NCBI GenBank assembly: GCA_021777915.1
Contig: JAJYCZ010000008.1
Location: 1-39,997 of the forward strand
Length of the DNA: 39,997 nucleotides
Direction: 5' to 3'
From: Pseudomonadota bacterium
GTDB taxonomy: Bacteria; Pseudomonadota; Alphaproteobacteria; Rhizobiales; Beijerinckiaceae
A program made the translations under genes and the position numbers. Under the pieces are notes generated by a model, which was given only the letters and a program-made list of their open reading frames with translations, did not search any database and had not been told where the DNA came from. Shown here in pieces: positions 1 through 9,196 of this stretch. The first letter of the stretch is position 1, and the number at the start of each line of letters is the position of its first letter.

Positions 1-146
1 AGGAAGACGAAAAGGAAATTCTCGAAGACCTGATCGTCGCCGCCCATGCCGACGCCAAGCGCAAGGCCGAAAGCCTGCTCGAAGAAAAGATGAAGGCCAT
101 GACGGCGGGCCTCGGCCTGCCGGCCGGGATGAAACTGCCGTTCTGA
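1..146 (+). CDS. ybaB: YbaB/EbfC family nucleoid-associated protein (3' end only, truncated by window)
   Basis: Frame from nt 3 reads [47 protein letters not shown], a typical YbaB C-terminus, directly followed by recR. Confidence 0.9.
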   Translation, partial: EDEKEILEDLIVAAHADAKRKAESLLEEKMKAMTAGLGLPAGMKLPF

Positions 147-147
147 C

Positions 148-753
148 ATGGCGGAACGCATCGCCGGGCCCGAGATCGAGCGGCTGATCCAATTGCTCGC
201 CCGCCTGCCGGGCCTGGGTCCGCGTTCGGCCCGCCGCGCCGCCCTGCATCTCATCCGCAAGCGCGAGGAGCTGCTCGGGCCATTGGCCGAAGCGATGCGG
301 GTCGCGAAAGACCGAATCGTGACCTGTCCGGTCTGCGGCAATATCGACACCGCCGATCCGTGCAGCATTTGCGCCGATCCGCGCCGCGATCAAAGCGTCA
401 TCGTGGTGGTGGAGACGGTCGGCGATCTCTGGGCTCTGGAGCGCGCCGGCGTGCTGAGCGCGCGCTATCATGTGCTCGGCGGCGCGCTGTCGCCGCTCGA
501 CGGGATCGGCCCCGACGATCTCAACATCGCAAGACTTGTGGGGCGGGTCGCCGAGGGCGGGGTGAAAGAGGTGATCCTCGCCGTCAACGCCACGGTCGAT
601 GGGCAGACCACCGCCCATTACATCACCGAACTGCTCGCTCCCTATGCGGCGAAATGCACCCGCCTCGCCCATGGCGTGCCAGTCGGCGGCGAACTGGATT
701 ATCTCGACGAAGGCACGCTGGCGGCGGCGCTGCGCAGCCGCACGGATTTGTGA
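148..753 (+). CDS. recR: Recombination mediator protein RecR
   Basis: [16 protein letters not shown] helix-hairpin-helix, [22 protein letters not shown] zinc finger, TOPRIM-like segment; next to ybaB. Confidence 0.97.
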   Translation: MAERIAGPEIERLIQLLARLPGLGPRSARRAALHLIRKREELLGPLAEAMRVAKDRIVTCPVCGNIDTADPCSICADPRRDQSVIVVVETVGDLWALERAGVLSARYHVLGGALSPLDGIGPDDLNIARLVGRVAEGGVKEVILAVNATVDGQTTAHYITELLAPYAAKCTRLAHGVPVGGELDYLDEGTLAAALRSRTDL

Positions 754-829
754 GGCGAGGCCTGTCTTCGCCGAGCGCGCGTTCGAAAATCAAAGACTCG
801 AACGCGCTCTGTTATTTCGTTGTTTTCAC

Positions 830-872
830 GCATATTCTTGTCCAAAAAGTCTGCAACTTTTTGGGAATATGC
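830..872. repeat. Nested palindromic intergenic element (REP-like)
   Basis: gcatattc(830-837)...gaatatgc(865-872) encloses a perfect inverted repeat ccaaaaagt-ctgca-actttttgg (842-864), between convergent recR and yidC. Confidence 0.75.
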
Positions 873-873
873 T

Positions 874-2655
874 CTAGCGCGAAAAAGTCTTGCGCAGATT
901 GTCGAACAATTCGAACTTCACGCCGGCCTGTTTCATGATCAGGGCCTGCTGGGCGACGGAAAGCACATTGTTCCAGGTCCAGTAGATCACCAGGCCCGCC
1001 GGGAACGAGCCGAGCATGAAGGTGAAGATCACCGGCATCCAGGCGAACATCGTCTTCTGCACGGGGTCCGTCGGCTCGGGGTTCATCTTCATCTGAACCC
1101 ACATCGACACGCCCATGATCAGCGGCCAAACGCCGAGATGCAGCAGATGGCCGAAAGCCGGCATCGCGGTCGGGTCGAAGGGCAGCAGGCCGAAGAGATT
1201 GAAGACATTGGTCGGATCGGGCGCGGACAGGTCCTTGATCCAGCCAAAAAAGTGCGCCTGACGCATTTCAATGGCGACGAACAGAACCTTGTAGAGCGAG
1301 AAGAACACCGGGATCTGGATCACCATCGGCAGGCAGCCCGACACCGGATTGATCTTCTCCCGCTTGTAAAGCTCCATCATCTCCTGCTGCTGCTTCATCT
1401 TGTCGTCGGGATAAAGCTCCTGCAGGGCCTTGATCTTGGGCTGGACTTCCTTCATCCGCGCCATCGACAGATAGGAGCGGTTGGCGAGCGGGAAGAACAG
1501 ACCCTTGACGATCAACGTGATGGCGATGATGGCGACGCCGAAATTGCCGAAGAATCTGTATAGCGTTTCCAGAAGCCAGAACATCGGCCGGGTAATGAAG
1601 AAGAAATAGCCCCAGTCGATCAGCAGATCGAGCTTTTTGACGCCCTGCTGCTTTTCGTAATATTCGAGTAGGCTGGATTTCTTAGCGCCGGCGAACAGGC
1701 GCGTCGAAAGGACCATCTGAGCGCCGGGCGCCAGGGTCTTGGCTTCACCGAAAGCGTCGGACTGATATTGCGGCAGCACGCCGGGGAATTCGCGGAACCA
1801 GCCCTTGTATTTCTCGGTCGCGTCGGGAATGATCGCGGTCGCCCAATATTTGTCGGTGAAGCCGAGCCAGCCGCCGGTTGCGTAAGAGTCGGTCGGCAGA
1901 ACCTTGGCGCTGTTGTTTTCCTTCGAAATCGCCTTGTAGGTGATTTCCGTGGAGGGCTGGTCGGCGCCGATCACGCCGATGAAGCCTTCATGCAGCACGC
2001 TGTAGCCCGACGTCTTGGGCTCGCCCTGCCGGGTCACGCTGGCGTCGGGGAAGAAGGAGACCGGCGCCTTGCCCTGGTTCGCGATCGTGTCGGTCACCGT
2101 GAACAGGTAATGGTCGTCCACCGAGATCTTGCGCTTGAACAGAAGGCCCGAGCCGTTGTCGAAGGTGAGGGTGAGCGGCGTCGACGGCGTGAGCTTGTCG
2201 CCCTCGGCGCTCCACAGCGTTTCGGAACCGGGCAGTTTCAGCGTTTCGCCGGCCTGCCCGACATAATGGAAATCGACGAAATAGGCGTCCGGCGCCCCGG
2301 CGGGCGAGAGCAGGACGATGTTTGGGCTCTTGGGGTCGGTCGTCTCGCGGTAATCGCGCAGCGACAGGTCGTCGAGCCGCGCCCCTTTCAGGGCGATCGA
2401 GCCGAACAGGCTCGGCGTGTCGATGGCGACGCGCTTGCTCTGGGCGAGCGCCTCGGCGCGGCTCAGCGGTTGCGGGATGGGCGCGAGGCCCGGCGCGGCG
2501 GCCGGATTGGGGTTGGCGGCCTCCATCTGCTTAAGCTGGGCCGTGGTCTGGCGGGCCTCGTGGATTTTGGGCGAGCCATAGAAATGGTTCCAGCCGAGGA
2601 TGACCAGGAGCGACAAGGCCATGGCGAGGAGAAGATTGCGGGTGTCCTGCTGCAT
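874..2655 (-). CDS. yidC: Membrane protein insertase YidC
   Basis: [30 protein letters not shown]-terminus, periplasmic domain, conserved C-terminal 60KD_IMP core ([30 protein letters not shown]). Start trimmed from ORF 874..2811 so that it follows rnpA. Confidence 0.96.
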   Translation of the reverse strand: MQQDTRNLLLAMALSLLVILGWNHFYGSPKIHEARQTTAQLKQMEAANPNPAAAPGLAPIPQPLSRAEALAQSKRVAIDTPSLFGSIALKGARLDDLSLRDYRETTDPKSPNIVLLSPAGAPDAYFVDFHYVGQAGETLKLPGSETLWSAEGDKLTPSTPLTLTFDNGSGLLFKRKISVDDHYLFTVTDTIANQGKAPVSFFPDASVTRQGEPKTSGYSVLHEGFIGVIGADQPSTEITYKAISKENNSAKVLPTDSYATGGWLGFTDKYWATAIIPDATEKYKGWFREFPGVLPQYQSDAFGEAKTLAPGAQMVLSTRLFAGAKKSSLLEYYEKQQGVKKLDLLIDWGYFFFITRPMFWLLETLYRFFGNFGVAIIAITLIVKGLFFPLANRSYLSMARMKEVQPKIKALQELYPDDKMKQQQEMMELYKREKINPVSGCLPMVIQIPVFFSLYKVLFVAIEMRQAHFFGWIKDLSAPDPTNVFNLFGLLPFDPTAMPAFGHLLHLGVWPLIMGVSMWVQMKMNPEPTDPVQKTMFAWMPVIFTFMLGSFPAGLVIYWTWNNVLSVAQQALIMKQAGVKFELFDNLRKTFSR

Positions 2656-2657
2656 GT

Positions 2658-3107
2658 CTACTTGTCTTGCTTGCGGCCGCCGGCCGGCAGGTTGGAAGGC
2701 CGGCTCTCGCCCGCCCGATTGATTTTCTTGAGCGCGCGCAGAAATTCGCCGCGCAGGTCGTCGAAGGGGGCGGTCAAGGCTTCGCGCCGGGCCGCCACGA
2801 CATAGTCGCAAACGGGCGCGAAGGCCGAGGCCTCGGTCAGCCGCGCCACCTCCCGCAGACGGCGGCGGATGCGGTTGCGCACGACCGACTTGCCGACCTT
2901 TTTGGTCACGGTGAAGCCGACGCGAGCCGTTTCGCCCTCGAACGCCGGATCGCGTTCGCGCGCCTGCAGCACGAAATTACGCTGGTGCAGGCGGCGCCCC
3001 TTGGCGGTCGCGACGAAATCGGCGCGTTTTTTGAGCCGCAAGACACCAGGACGCACGCCGGGACTGGCGTGCGCGGAAATGTTCTGGCCGTCCGGCTGAC
3101 GGGTCAT
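2658..3107 (-). CDS. rnpA: Ribonuclease P protein component
   Basis: [24 protein letters not shown] ... [29 protein letters not shown] signature; between rpmH and yidC. Confidence 0.95.
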   Translation of the reverse strand: MTRQPDGQNISAHASPGVRPGVLRLKKRADFVATAKGRRLHQRNFVLQARERDPAFEGETARVGFTVTKKVGKSVVRNRIRRRLREVARLTEASAFAPVCDYVVAARREALTAPFDDLRGEFLRALKKINRAGESRPSNLPAGGRKQDK

Positions 3108-3138
3108 GGCGAAGGCCGGTCGGGCCGGCGGCGGCGCG

Positions 3139-3273
3139 TCAGGCCGAAAGGCGCTTGCGGCCGCGCGCGCGACGGGCGTTGAGAACCTTGCGGCCGCCGA
3201 CGGTGGCCATGCGGGCGCGGAAGCCATGGCGGCGCTTGCGCACGAGTTTGGAGGGCTGAAAAGTCCGCTTCAC
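3139..3273 (-). CDS. rpmH: 50S ribosomal protein L34
   Basis: Reverse strand from a GTG start reads (M)[43 protein letters not shown] (44 aa). Absent from the ORF track (<60 aa). Confidence 0.97.
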   Translation of the reverse strand: MKRTFQPSKLVRKRRHGFRARMATVGGRKVLNARRARGRKRLSA

Positions 3274-3472
3274 GGGAATGCTCCGGTTCTTCTTGGCGTG
3301 TGGCCGCTGGGCCAAACGCCACCGTATGGTAAAAGCTCGCGCGCGCTGTTCCTGCCGGTCGCAACGGCAAAAACGACCCCGGCGCGAGGCCGAAAATCGC
3401 GAGCGGCCTTATAGGGGCAGGGGCTCGGAAAAGTCAACGCAACCGACCGGCGAATCTCGATCGCGCGCGCTC

Positions 3473-3502
3473 TTGCATTCCGGTCAAGAACAAAGTAAGA
3501 AC
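3473..3502 (+). promoter_or_regulatory. Putative sigma70-type promoter overlapped by a LexA (SOS) box GAAC-N7-GAAC
   Basis: TTGCAT(3473-3478)-17 nt-TAAGAA(3496-3501); GAAC(3488-3491)aaagtaaGAAC(3499-3502) is the reverse complement of the alphaproteobacterial GTTC-N7-GTTC LexA motif. Confidence 0.65.
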
Positions 3503-3532
3503 AATATTGACGATGCTTTTTCGGAGGCGCCC

Positions 3533-3793
3533 ATGGCGCGAAGCCTGTCTCTCGCTCTTCATTCCGGCGGCGCGCGGCCGCTGCCCGCCGACTGGCGCGA
3601 TCTGCTCGACCTGCTTTCCGAGGACCTGCGCGAGATTTACGAAGAACGCGCCGCGCTGATCGAATATGACGGCGGCGAAAAGCGCGCCACCGCCGAGCGC
3701 CGCGCCTTCGAATGCGTGATGGATCGGGCGGGAAGCGCTTTCTGGGGACGGTTGGTCGCGGGCGCTGGCGAAAAGCGCGCCGCTGTGACCTGA
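3533..3793 (+). CDS. Small hypothetical protein (86 aa), probable first gene of an SOS-box operon
   Basis: ATG preceded by a strong Shine-Dalgarno (cGGAGGcgcccATG); MARSLSLALHSGGARPLPADWRDLLDLLSEDLREIYEERAALIEYDGGEKRATAERRAFECVMDRAGSAFWGRLVAGAGEKRAAVT*; 33 bp before the methyltransferase. Confidence 0.7.
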   Translation: MARSLSLALHSGGARPLPADWRDLLDLLSEDLREIYEERAALIEYDGGEKRATAERRAFECVMDRAGSAFWGRLVAGAGEKRAAVT

Positions 3794-3826
3794 TGGAAGC
3801 GTGATTCGATCCGGCCTTCGCGCGCA

Positions 3827-5035
3827 ATGCCCCAAAATCTGACTTTCTATGAATTCTTCGCCGGAGGCGGCATGGCCCGCCTTGGGCTTGGAAATGAGTG
3901 GACCTGTCTGTTCGCCAATGACATCGACGCCGACAAGGCCGCGGCCTATCGCGCCAATTGGGGCGGCGCGGAATTTGCCGAAGGCGACCTTGCCGCCATT
4001 GAGGCGCGCGCGATTCCCGGCCGGGCCGATCTCGCCTGGGCGTCCTTTCCGTGTCAGGACCTGTCGCTCGCCGGCGGCGGCAAGGGCATGGGGGCGGCCG
4101 ACGACGCGGTGAAAACCCGCAGCGGCGCCTTCTGGCTGTTCCATGAAAAAATGCGGGCGCTTGGCGCCGAAGGCCGCGGCCCGCGCGCCATCGTGCTGGA
4201 AAATGTGGCCGGCGTGCTCAGCTCCCATGGCAAGCGCGATTTCTGCGCGCTGGTAGAAGCTCTTGACGGCCTTGGCTACCGCGTCGGCGCGCTCACGCTC
4301 GACGCGCGCTGGTTCACCCCGCAGTCCCGCCCGCGCGTCTTTTTCGTCGCCGTGCGGAAATCCCTGTCTGGCCCATTGGCCCATGGGGATGACGGCCTGA
4401 TCGCGGGGACTCCTCATCCGCTCTGGACCTCCGCCTCGCTGCGCGCCGCTCATGGCGCCCTTCCGAACGGTTTGGCCGAAAACTGGATCTGGTGGCGCCT
4501 GCCGGAGCCGGCGCGCCGCAACGCCGATCTCGCCGATCTGCTCGAAGACGCGCCCGCCGAGGCGCCGTGGCGCGCGCCCGCCGCGACCGAGCGCCTGCTG
4601 GCGCTGATGGCGCCATCCCATCGCCGGAAAATCGAGGAGATTCAGGAAAGCGGCGCGCGTGTCGTCGGCGCCGTCTATCGCCGCACCCGCGTCGACGAAG
4701 GCGGCGCGAAACGGCAAAGGGCGGAAGTTCGCTTCGACGGTCTCGCCGGCTGCCTGCGCACTCCGCGTGGCGGCAGTTCGCGCCAGACGATTCTGGAAGT
4801 CCATCAAGACAGCATCCGCGCCCGCCTGCTCTCGCCGCGCGAGGCCGCGCGGCTCATGGGCTTGCCCGACTCTTATATGCTGCCCCCGAACCCCGGCGCG
4901 GCATACGAATTATGTGGCGACGGGCTATGCGTCCCGGTCGTCCGCCATCTCGCCCAACATCTCCTTCAGCCGCTGCTGCGGCCTGAAGCGTCCCGTCTGC
5001 GCCCGCCGGAGGAAAGACCCTTCGCGGCTGCGTAG
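3827..5035 (+). CDS. dcm: DNA (cytosine-5-)-methyltransferase
   Basis: C5-MTase motifs: FYEFFAGGGMARLGLG (I), FPCQDLSLAG (IV), ENVAGVLSS (VI), QSRPRVFFVAVR (VIII), RLLSPREAARLMGLPDSY (IX/X region). No restriction endonuclease gene adjacent. Confidence 0.93.
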   Translation: MPQNLTFYEFFAGGGMARLGLGNEWTCLFANDIDADKAAAYRANWGGAEFAEGDLAAIEARAIPGRADLAWASFPCQDLSLAGGGKGMGAADDAVKTRSGAFWLFHEKMRALGAEGRGPRAIVLENVAGVLSSHGKRDFCALVEALDGLGYRVGALTLDARWFTPQSRPRVFFVAVRKSLSGPLAHGDDGLIAGTPHPLWTSASLRAAHGALPNGLAENWIWWRLPEPARRNADLADLLEDAPAEAPWRAPAATERLLALMAPSHRRKIEEIQESGARVVGAVYRRTRVDEGGAKRQRAEVRFDGLAGCLRTPRGGSSRQTILEVHQDSIRARLLSPREAARLMGLPDSYMLPPNPGAAYELCGDGLCVPVVRHLAQHLLQPLLRPEASRLRPPEERPFAAA

Positions 5036-5276
5036 GAAATTTGCCGTGTCGCCATCAAATCAAGTCTTCTTCGAAGACATGAATATGCAATCTTTTTTCC
5101 GATTCGATTATTGACGCGGTAATTCGGCTCGATTAAAGGCCTCGTAAACCGTGGGCGCGATAAGAGTTCAAAACTCCAGGCCCGGAACATTTTTCGGTCT
5201 CCAGCATAATCTGGCCGTCATATTGTTTTGCTATGAGCGCCAGCGTCGCGAAACGACTGGCGCAAAAGAGACCCGC

Positions 5277-5498
5277 ATGCAGCTTTATCATTTCCAGACG
5301 ATCGATCCGGCCGGCGCCCGGCACGATGTCAAATCGCTGCGGCTCGCCGATCTCGCCGCCGTCTGGCGGGAGATCGACGTTCTGGCCGCCAGCCAGTCCC
5401 GCGGCGGCCAGATTCGCGTGACCAACGAGGCCGGCGGCATCGTCGTGCTGGTCGGGGTCTCGACCGCCCGCAGGCTTCAGGCGCGCCCCGCCGCCTGA
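5277..5498 (+). CDS. Small DUF6894-like protein
   Basis: MQLYHFQTIDPAGARHDVKSLRLADLAAVWREIDVLAASQSRGGQIRVTNEAGGIVVLVGVSTARRLQARPAA*; size and pattern resemble the short DUF6894 proteins of Rhizobiales. Confidence 0.55.
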   Translation: MQLYHFQTIDPAGARHDVKSLRLADLAAVWREIDVLAASQSRGGQIRVTNEAGGIVVLVGVSTARRLQARPAA

Positions 5499-5550
5499 GC
5501 GGGTCAAAATTTCGCTCGACGCCGCGCCGCCGCCAAGGCAAATTCGCCTC

Positions 5551-5943
5551 ATGTACCGCGCGACCACTTTCAGCATCCGGGTCACAGCCACCCCGCATTT
5601 CGCCCCCGAACGCAGCGAGCCGGGGATGGGCCGCTATTTCTGGACCTATACGATCGAGATCGCCAATCAGGGCGACATCCAGGTCCAGTTGCTCGAACGA
5701 TTCTGGCGCATCACCGACGCCAACGGCGGGGTCGAGACGGTGCGCGGGCCCGGCGTCGTCGGCGAGACGCCGATCATCGAGCCAGGCGACAAATTCAGCT
5801 ATACGTCGGGCTGCGCTCTCACCACCGCCTCCGGGCTGATGTCGGGCAGCTACCGCATGGTGGACGCCAACGGCCGCGCCTTCGATGTCGAAATTCCGGC
5901 CTTCTCTCTCGACAGCCCGATGGAGCGGCGCATCCTGAACTGA
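5551..5943 (+). CDS. apaG: ApaG domain protein
   Basis: Complete ApaG pattern: YFWTYTIEIANQGDIQVQLLERFWRITDANGGVETVRGPGVVGETPIIEPGDKFSYTSGCALTTASGLMSGSYRM. Confidence 0.96.
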   Translation: MYRATTFSIRVTATPHFAPERSEPGMGRYFWTYTIEIANQGDIQVQLLERFWRITDANGGVETVRGPGVVGETPIIEPGDKFSYTSGCALTTASGLMSGSYRMVDANGRAFDVEIPAFSLDSPMERRILN

Positions 5944-5988
5944 TCCGGCCGCGGGCATCCGCCGGCCCGGAGGCGAGAACCGATCCGC

Positions 5989-7164
5989 ATGACCTTTGAC
6001 GCCGCCGATTCCACGCTCGAACGGGCCATTGCGCTGCTTGGCCGGCTGATCGCCTTCGACACGGAATCCTCGCGCAGCAATCTCGAACTGATCGATTTCG
6101 TCGAGGATTATCTTCTCGGGCTCGGCGCCCGCGTCGTCCGCGTTCCCAACGTGGAAGGCGACAAGGCCGCGCTCTTCGCCACATTTGGCCCGGCGATCGA
6201 CGGCGGCGTGGTGCTCTCCGGCCATACCGACGTGGTGCCGGTGGCCGGCCAGCCATGGACCTCGCCGCCCTTCGTGCTGCGCCGCGACGGCGACCGCCTC
6301 TATGGCCGGGGAACCTGCGACATGAAGGGTTTCGACGCCCTCTGCCTGGCCATGGCGCCGGAATTCATGGCCGCGCCGCTCAAAAAACCGATCCATATCC
6401 TTTTGAGCTATGACGAGGAGACGACCTGCGCCGGCTGCCTCGATGCGCTTCGCCGCTTCGGCCACGATTTGCCGCGCCCCGCCTTCGCCGTGATCGGCGA
6501 GCCGACGATGATGCAGGTCGCCGACGCCCACAAGAGCGTCGCCACCTATCGCACCCGCGTCACCGGCCACGAGGCCCATTCCTCAAAACCCTGGCTCGGA
6601 ATCAGCGCCGTCCATGTCGCTTGCGAACTCGTCGGCGCGCTGGAGCGGATCGGGCGCGAACTCGAAGCCGAGCGTGATCCGCGCGGGCGGTTCGAGCCGG
6701 CTTTTTCCACCGTCCATGTCGGACTGATCCAGGGCGGCACGGCGCGCAACATCATGGCCCGGACTTGCGAGCTGTTCTGGGAGTTCCGCGGCCTGCCCGA
6801 GACGCCGCGCCATCGCGCGCTGGAGAAATTCGAGGCTTTTTGCGCCGCACTCGCAGCAGAGCGCTTCAAAAATTTTCCCGACTGCCGGATCGAAACCTTC
6901 GTCGAAACCGAGGCGCCGGGCCTGAGCGCGGAGAGCCAATCCGACGCCGCGACTCTGGCGATGGCGCTGGCCAAGGCCAACCACACCATCGCCGTGCCCT
7001 ACGCCACCGAAGCCGGACAATTCCAGGCGATCGGCCTGCCGGCGGTGATCTGCGGCCCCGGCAGCATCGATCAGGCCCATCAGCCCGACGAATATATCGA
7101 CATCGCCCAGCTCGAAGAAGGCGTCGCCTTCCTGCGCCGCCTCGCGGGCAGAATGTCGGCGTGA
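5989..7164 (+). CDS. argE: Acetylornithine deacetylase (M20 family)
   Basis: M20 motifs LSGHTDVVPV, YGRGTCDMKGF, SYDEETTCAG; GEPTMMQVADAHKS; full-length. Confidence 0.93.
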   Translation: MTFDAADSTLERAIALLGRLIAFDTESSRSNLELIDFVEDYLLGLGARVVRVPNVEGDKAALFATFGPAIDGGVVLSGHTDVVPVAGQPWTSPPFVLRRDGDRLYGRGTCDMKGFDALCLAMAPEFMAAPLKKPIHILLSYDEETTCAGCLDALRRFGHDLPRPAFAVIGEPTMMQVADAHKSVATYRTRVTGHEAHSSKPWLGISAVHVACELVGALERIGRELEAERDPRGRFEPAFSTVHVGLIQGGTARNIMARTCELFWEFRGLPETPRHRALEKFEAFCAALAAERFKNFPDCRIETFVETEAPGLSAESQSDAATLAMALAKANHTIAVPYATEAGQFQAIGLPAVICGPGSIDQAHQPDEYIDIAQLEEGVAFLRRLAGRMSA

Positions 7165-7167
7165 CGA

Positions 7168-8613
7168 TTACTCCGCCCGCTTGCCGTCGTCGGCGATGAA
7201 GGCGAGGCGCAGCATGTTGGTCGCGCCGGGGGTTCCGAACGGCACGCCGGCGATGATCAGGATGCGGTCGCCGGGCGAGGCGAGGCCTTGGCGCACCGCG
7301 AATTTGCAGGCGCGGTCGGCCATGTCGTCCAGATCGTCGGCGTCCTTGGTGACCACCGATTCGACGCCCCAGACGGCGGTGAGCCGCCGCGCCGTGTCGC
7401 GATTGGGCGTCAGCGCCAGGACCGGCGCGAAAGGCCGCTCGCGGGCGACGCGATAAGCCGTCGCGCCCGACGCGGTCCAGGCGACGATCGCCTTGAGGTC
7501 GAGAGTCTGCGCCATGTCGCGCGCCGCCACCGCCACGGCGTCGGCGCCGGTGCGCTCGGGCGCCGAACGCTGGGCGGAGACGATCGCGCGATAGACGGGG
7601 TCCCGTTCGATCTCCTCGGCGATGCGGTTCATCATCGTCACCGATTCGACCGGATATTTGCCCGAGGCGCTTTCCGCCGAGAGCATGATGGCGTCGCCAG
7701 CCTCGAACACGGCGGTCGCCACGTCGGAAACCTCGGCGCGGGTCGGGGCCGGCGCCGCGATCATGCTTTCCAGCATCTGCGTCGCCACGACCACCGGGCG
7801 GCCGAGCCTGCGGCCCTCGCGGGTGATGCGCTTCTGCAGGCCGGGCACGCGTTCGAGCGGCATTTCGACGCCGAGATCGCCGCGCGCCACCATCAGCGCG
7901 TCGGCGGCCAGCATGATCTCGTCGAGCCGCGAAATCGCCTGCGGCTTTTCGATCTTCGCCATCACCAGGGCGCGGTCGCCGGCGATGCGCTTGACCTCCA
8001 GCACGTCGGCGGCGCGCTGCACGAAGGACAAAGCGACCCAGTCCACGCCGGTCGCGACCGCCGCCTCGACATCGATCCGGTCCTTGGCGGTGAGCGCGGC
8101 GACGGCGATTTCGGTGTCGGGCAAGCTGACGCCCTTGCGGTTGGAGATGCGCCCGCCGACATCGACCCTGGCCACCGCGCTGTCGGCGGCGGCCTCGACG
8201 ATGTGCAGGCGCAACTTGCCGTCGTCGATCAGCAGGTTATGGCCAGGCGCGAGCGCCAGAAGGATTTCCGGGTGGGGCAGGCAGACGCGCGTCGAATCGC
8301 CTGGCGTGGGGTCCGAATCGAAAGTGAAATTCTGTCCGGCGATCAGGTCGGCGCCGCCGCCGGCGAAAGAGCCGACGCGCAATTTCGGACCCTGCAGATC
8401 GACCAGAATGCCGATCGGCCGGCCGACCCGCTCTTCCACCGCGCGGATCATCGCGACGGTCTCGCGCATGGCCTGCGGATCGGCGTGGCTCATATTGATG
8501 CGGAAAAGATCGGCGCCCGCGCGCCAGAGCTTTTCGATCGAAGCCTGGTCGTTCGAGGCCGGACCGAGCGTGGCCAGGATTTTACAACGGCGGCGGCGCC
8601 TGCTCATTTTCAC
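7168..8613 (-). CDS. pyk: Pyruvate kinase
   Basis: RRCKILATLGPASND, FRINMSHADPQAM, LVDLQGPKLRVG, MVARGDLGVEMPLERVPGLQKRI, VATQMLESMI. Confidence 0.97.
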   Translation of the reverse strand: MKMSRRRRRCKILATLGPASNDQASIEKLWRAGADLFRINMSHADPQAMRETVAMIRAVEERVGRPIGILVDLQGPKLRVGSFAGGGADLIAGQNFTFDSDPTPGDSTRVCLPHPEILLALAPGHNLLIDDGKLRLHIVEAAADSAVARVDVGGRISNRKGVSLPDTEIAVAALTAKDRIDVEAAVATGVDWVALSFVQRAADVLEVKRIAGDRALVMAKIEKPQAISRLDEIMLAADALMVARGDLGVEMPLERVPGLQKRITREGRRLGRPVVVATQMLESMIAAPAPTRAEVSDVATAVFEAGDAIMLSAESASGKYPVESVTMMNRIAEEIERDPVYRAIVSAQRSAPERTGADAVAVAARDMAQTLDLKAIVAWTASGATAYRVARERPFAPVLALTPNRDTARRLTAVWGVESVVTKDADDLDDMADRACKFAVRQGLASPGDRILIIAGVPFGTPGATNMLRLAFIADDGKRAE

Positions 8614-8634
8614 TTCCTTTATCTTGTCGCGGGC

Positions 8635-9054
8635 TCAATGCGCCGGATTGGGATCGGTCAGCTGCACCGTCCAGTTCCGGGCGTCCTTGCCGGTGTCGAC
8701 TTCGAAAAAGCCGGTCCGGTCGAAGCCGCGCAGAAAACAGTTTTCGCGGCCCTCGATGCGGAATTCGCGGTCGCGCGTACACATGAAGGCCTTGCCTTTC
8801 CACTCGCCGCCGCGTTCGTCCATCGCATAGGCGTAGTAAAATTCGGCGGCGAGCGGGCCGCGCAGCAGAGTCTCGCAATGTTCGTTCTTGATGTTCCACC
8901 AGCCCTCGCTCACCCAATGCGATCCATTGGTGTAAGCGATGGCGACGCTGACGCGGGCGCTGGAATTGTTGCAGACGCGGAAATCGGCGCGCGCCGGGGC
9001 CGCGCCCAGGGCGAAGAGGGCGGCCAGCGCGCAAATTCCGATTGTCCTTGCCAT
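8635..9054 (-). CDS. DUF1036 domain secreted protein
   Basis: Signal peptide (MARTIGICALAALFALGAAPARA) followed by DFRVCNNSSARVSVAIAYTNGSHWVSEGWWNI, the DUF1036 signature; 3' of it lies pyk. Confidence 0.88.
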   Translation of the reverse strand: MARTIGICALAALFALGAAPARADFRVCNNSSARVSVAIAYTNGSHWVSEGWWNIKNEHCETLLRGPLAAEFYYAYAMDERGGEWKGKAFMCTRDREFRIEGRENCFLRGFDRTGFFEVDTGKDARNWTVQLTDPNPAH

Positions 9055-9196
9055 GATCCCGTTCCGCCTCAGCCGAAAGTGGCGATTGACTCTTGAACGC
9101 CGCAGCTTGGGCCAAGGCCTTTTAACGATATTGCCCGACCGCGTCGATGCGAATTACATTACAAAGGCTGCAAAAATTCGAAATTCGTCGCCCGCC

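Noticed and set aside
820-2805. Long plus-strand ORFs opposite yidC (820..1563, 1768..2805) and many similar antisense ORFs throughout (e.g. 7288..9096, 25776..27080, 27077..28378, 35651..37219)
   Set aside because: They are shadows of real genes on the opposite strand in a high-GC genome: His/Arg/Gly/Asp-rich, low-complexity, no recognisable motifs.
3827-5035. Classical restriction-modification system
   Set aside because: No endonuclease-like ORF on either side of the methyltransferase; treated as an orphan MTase.
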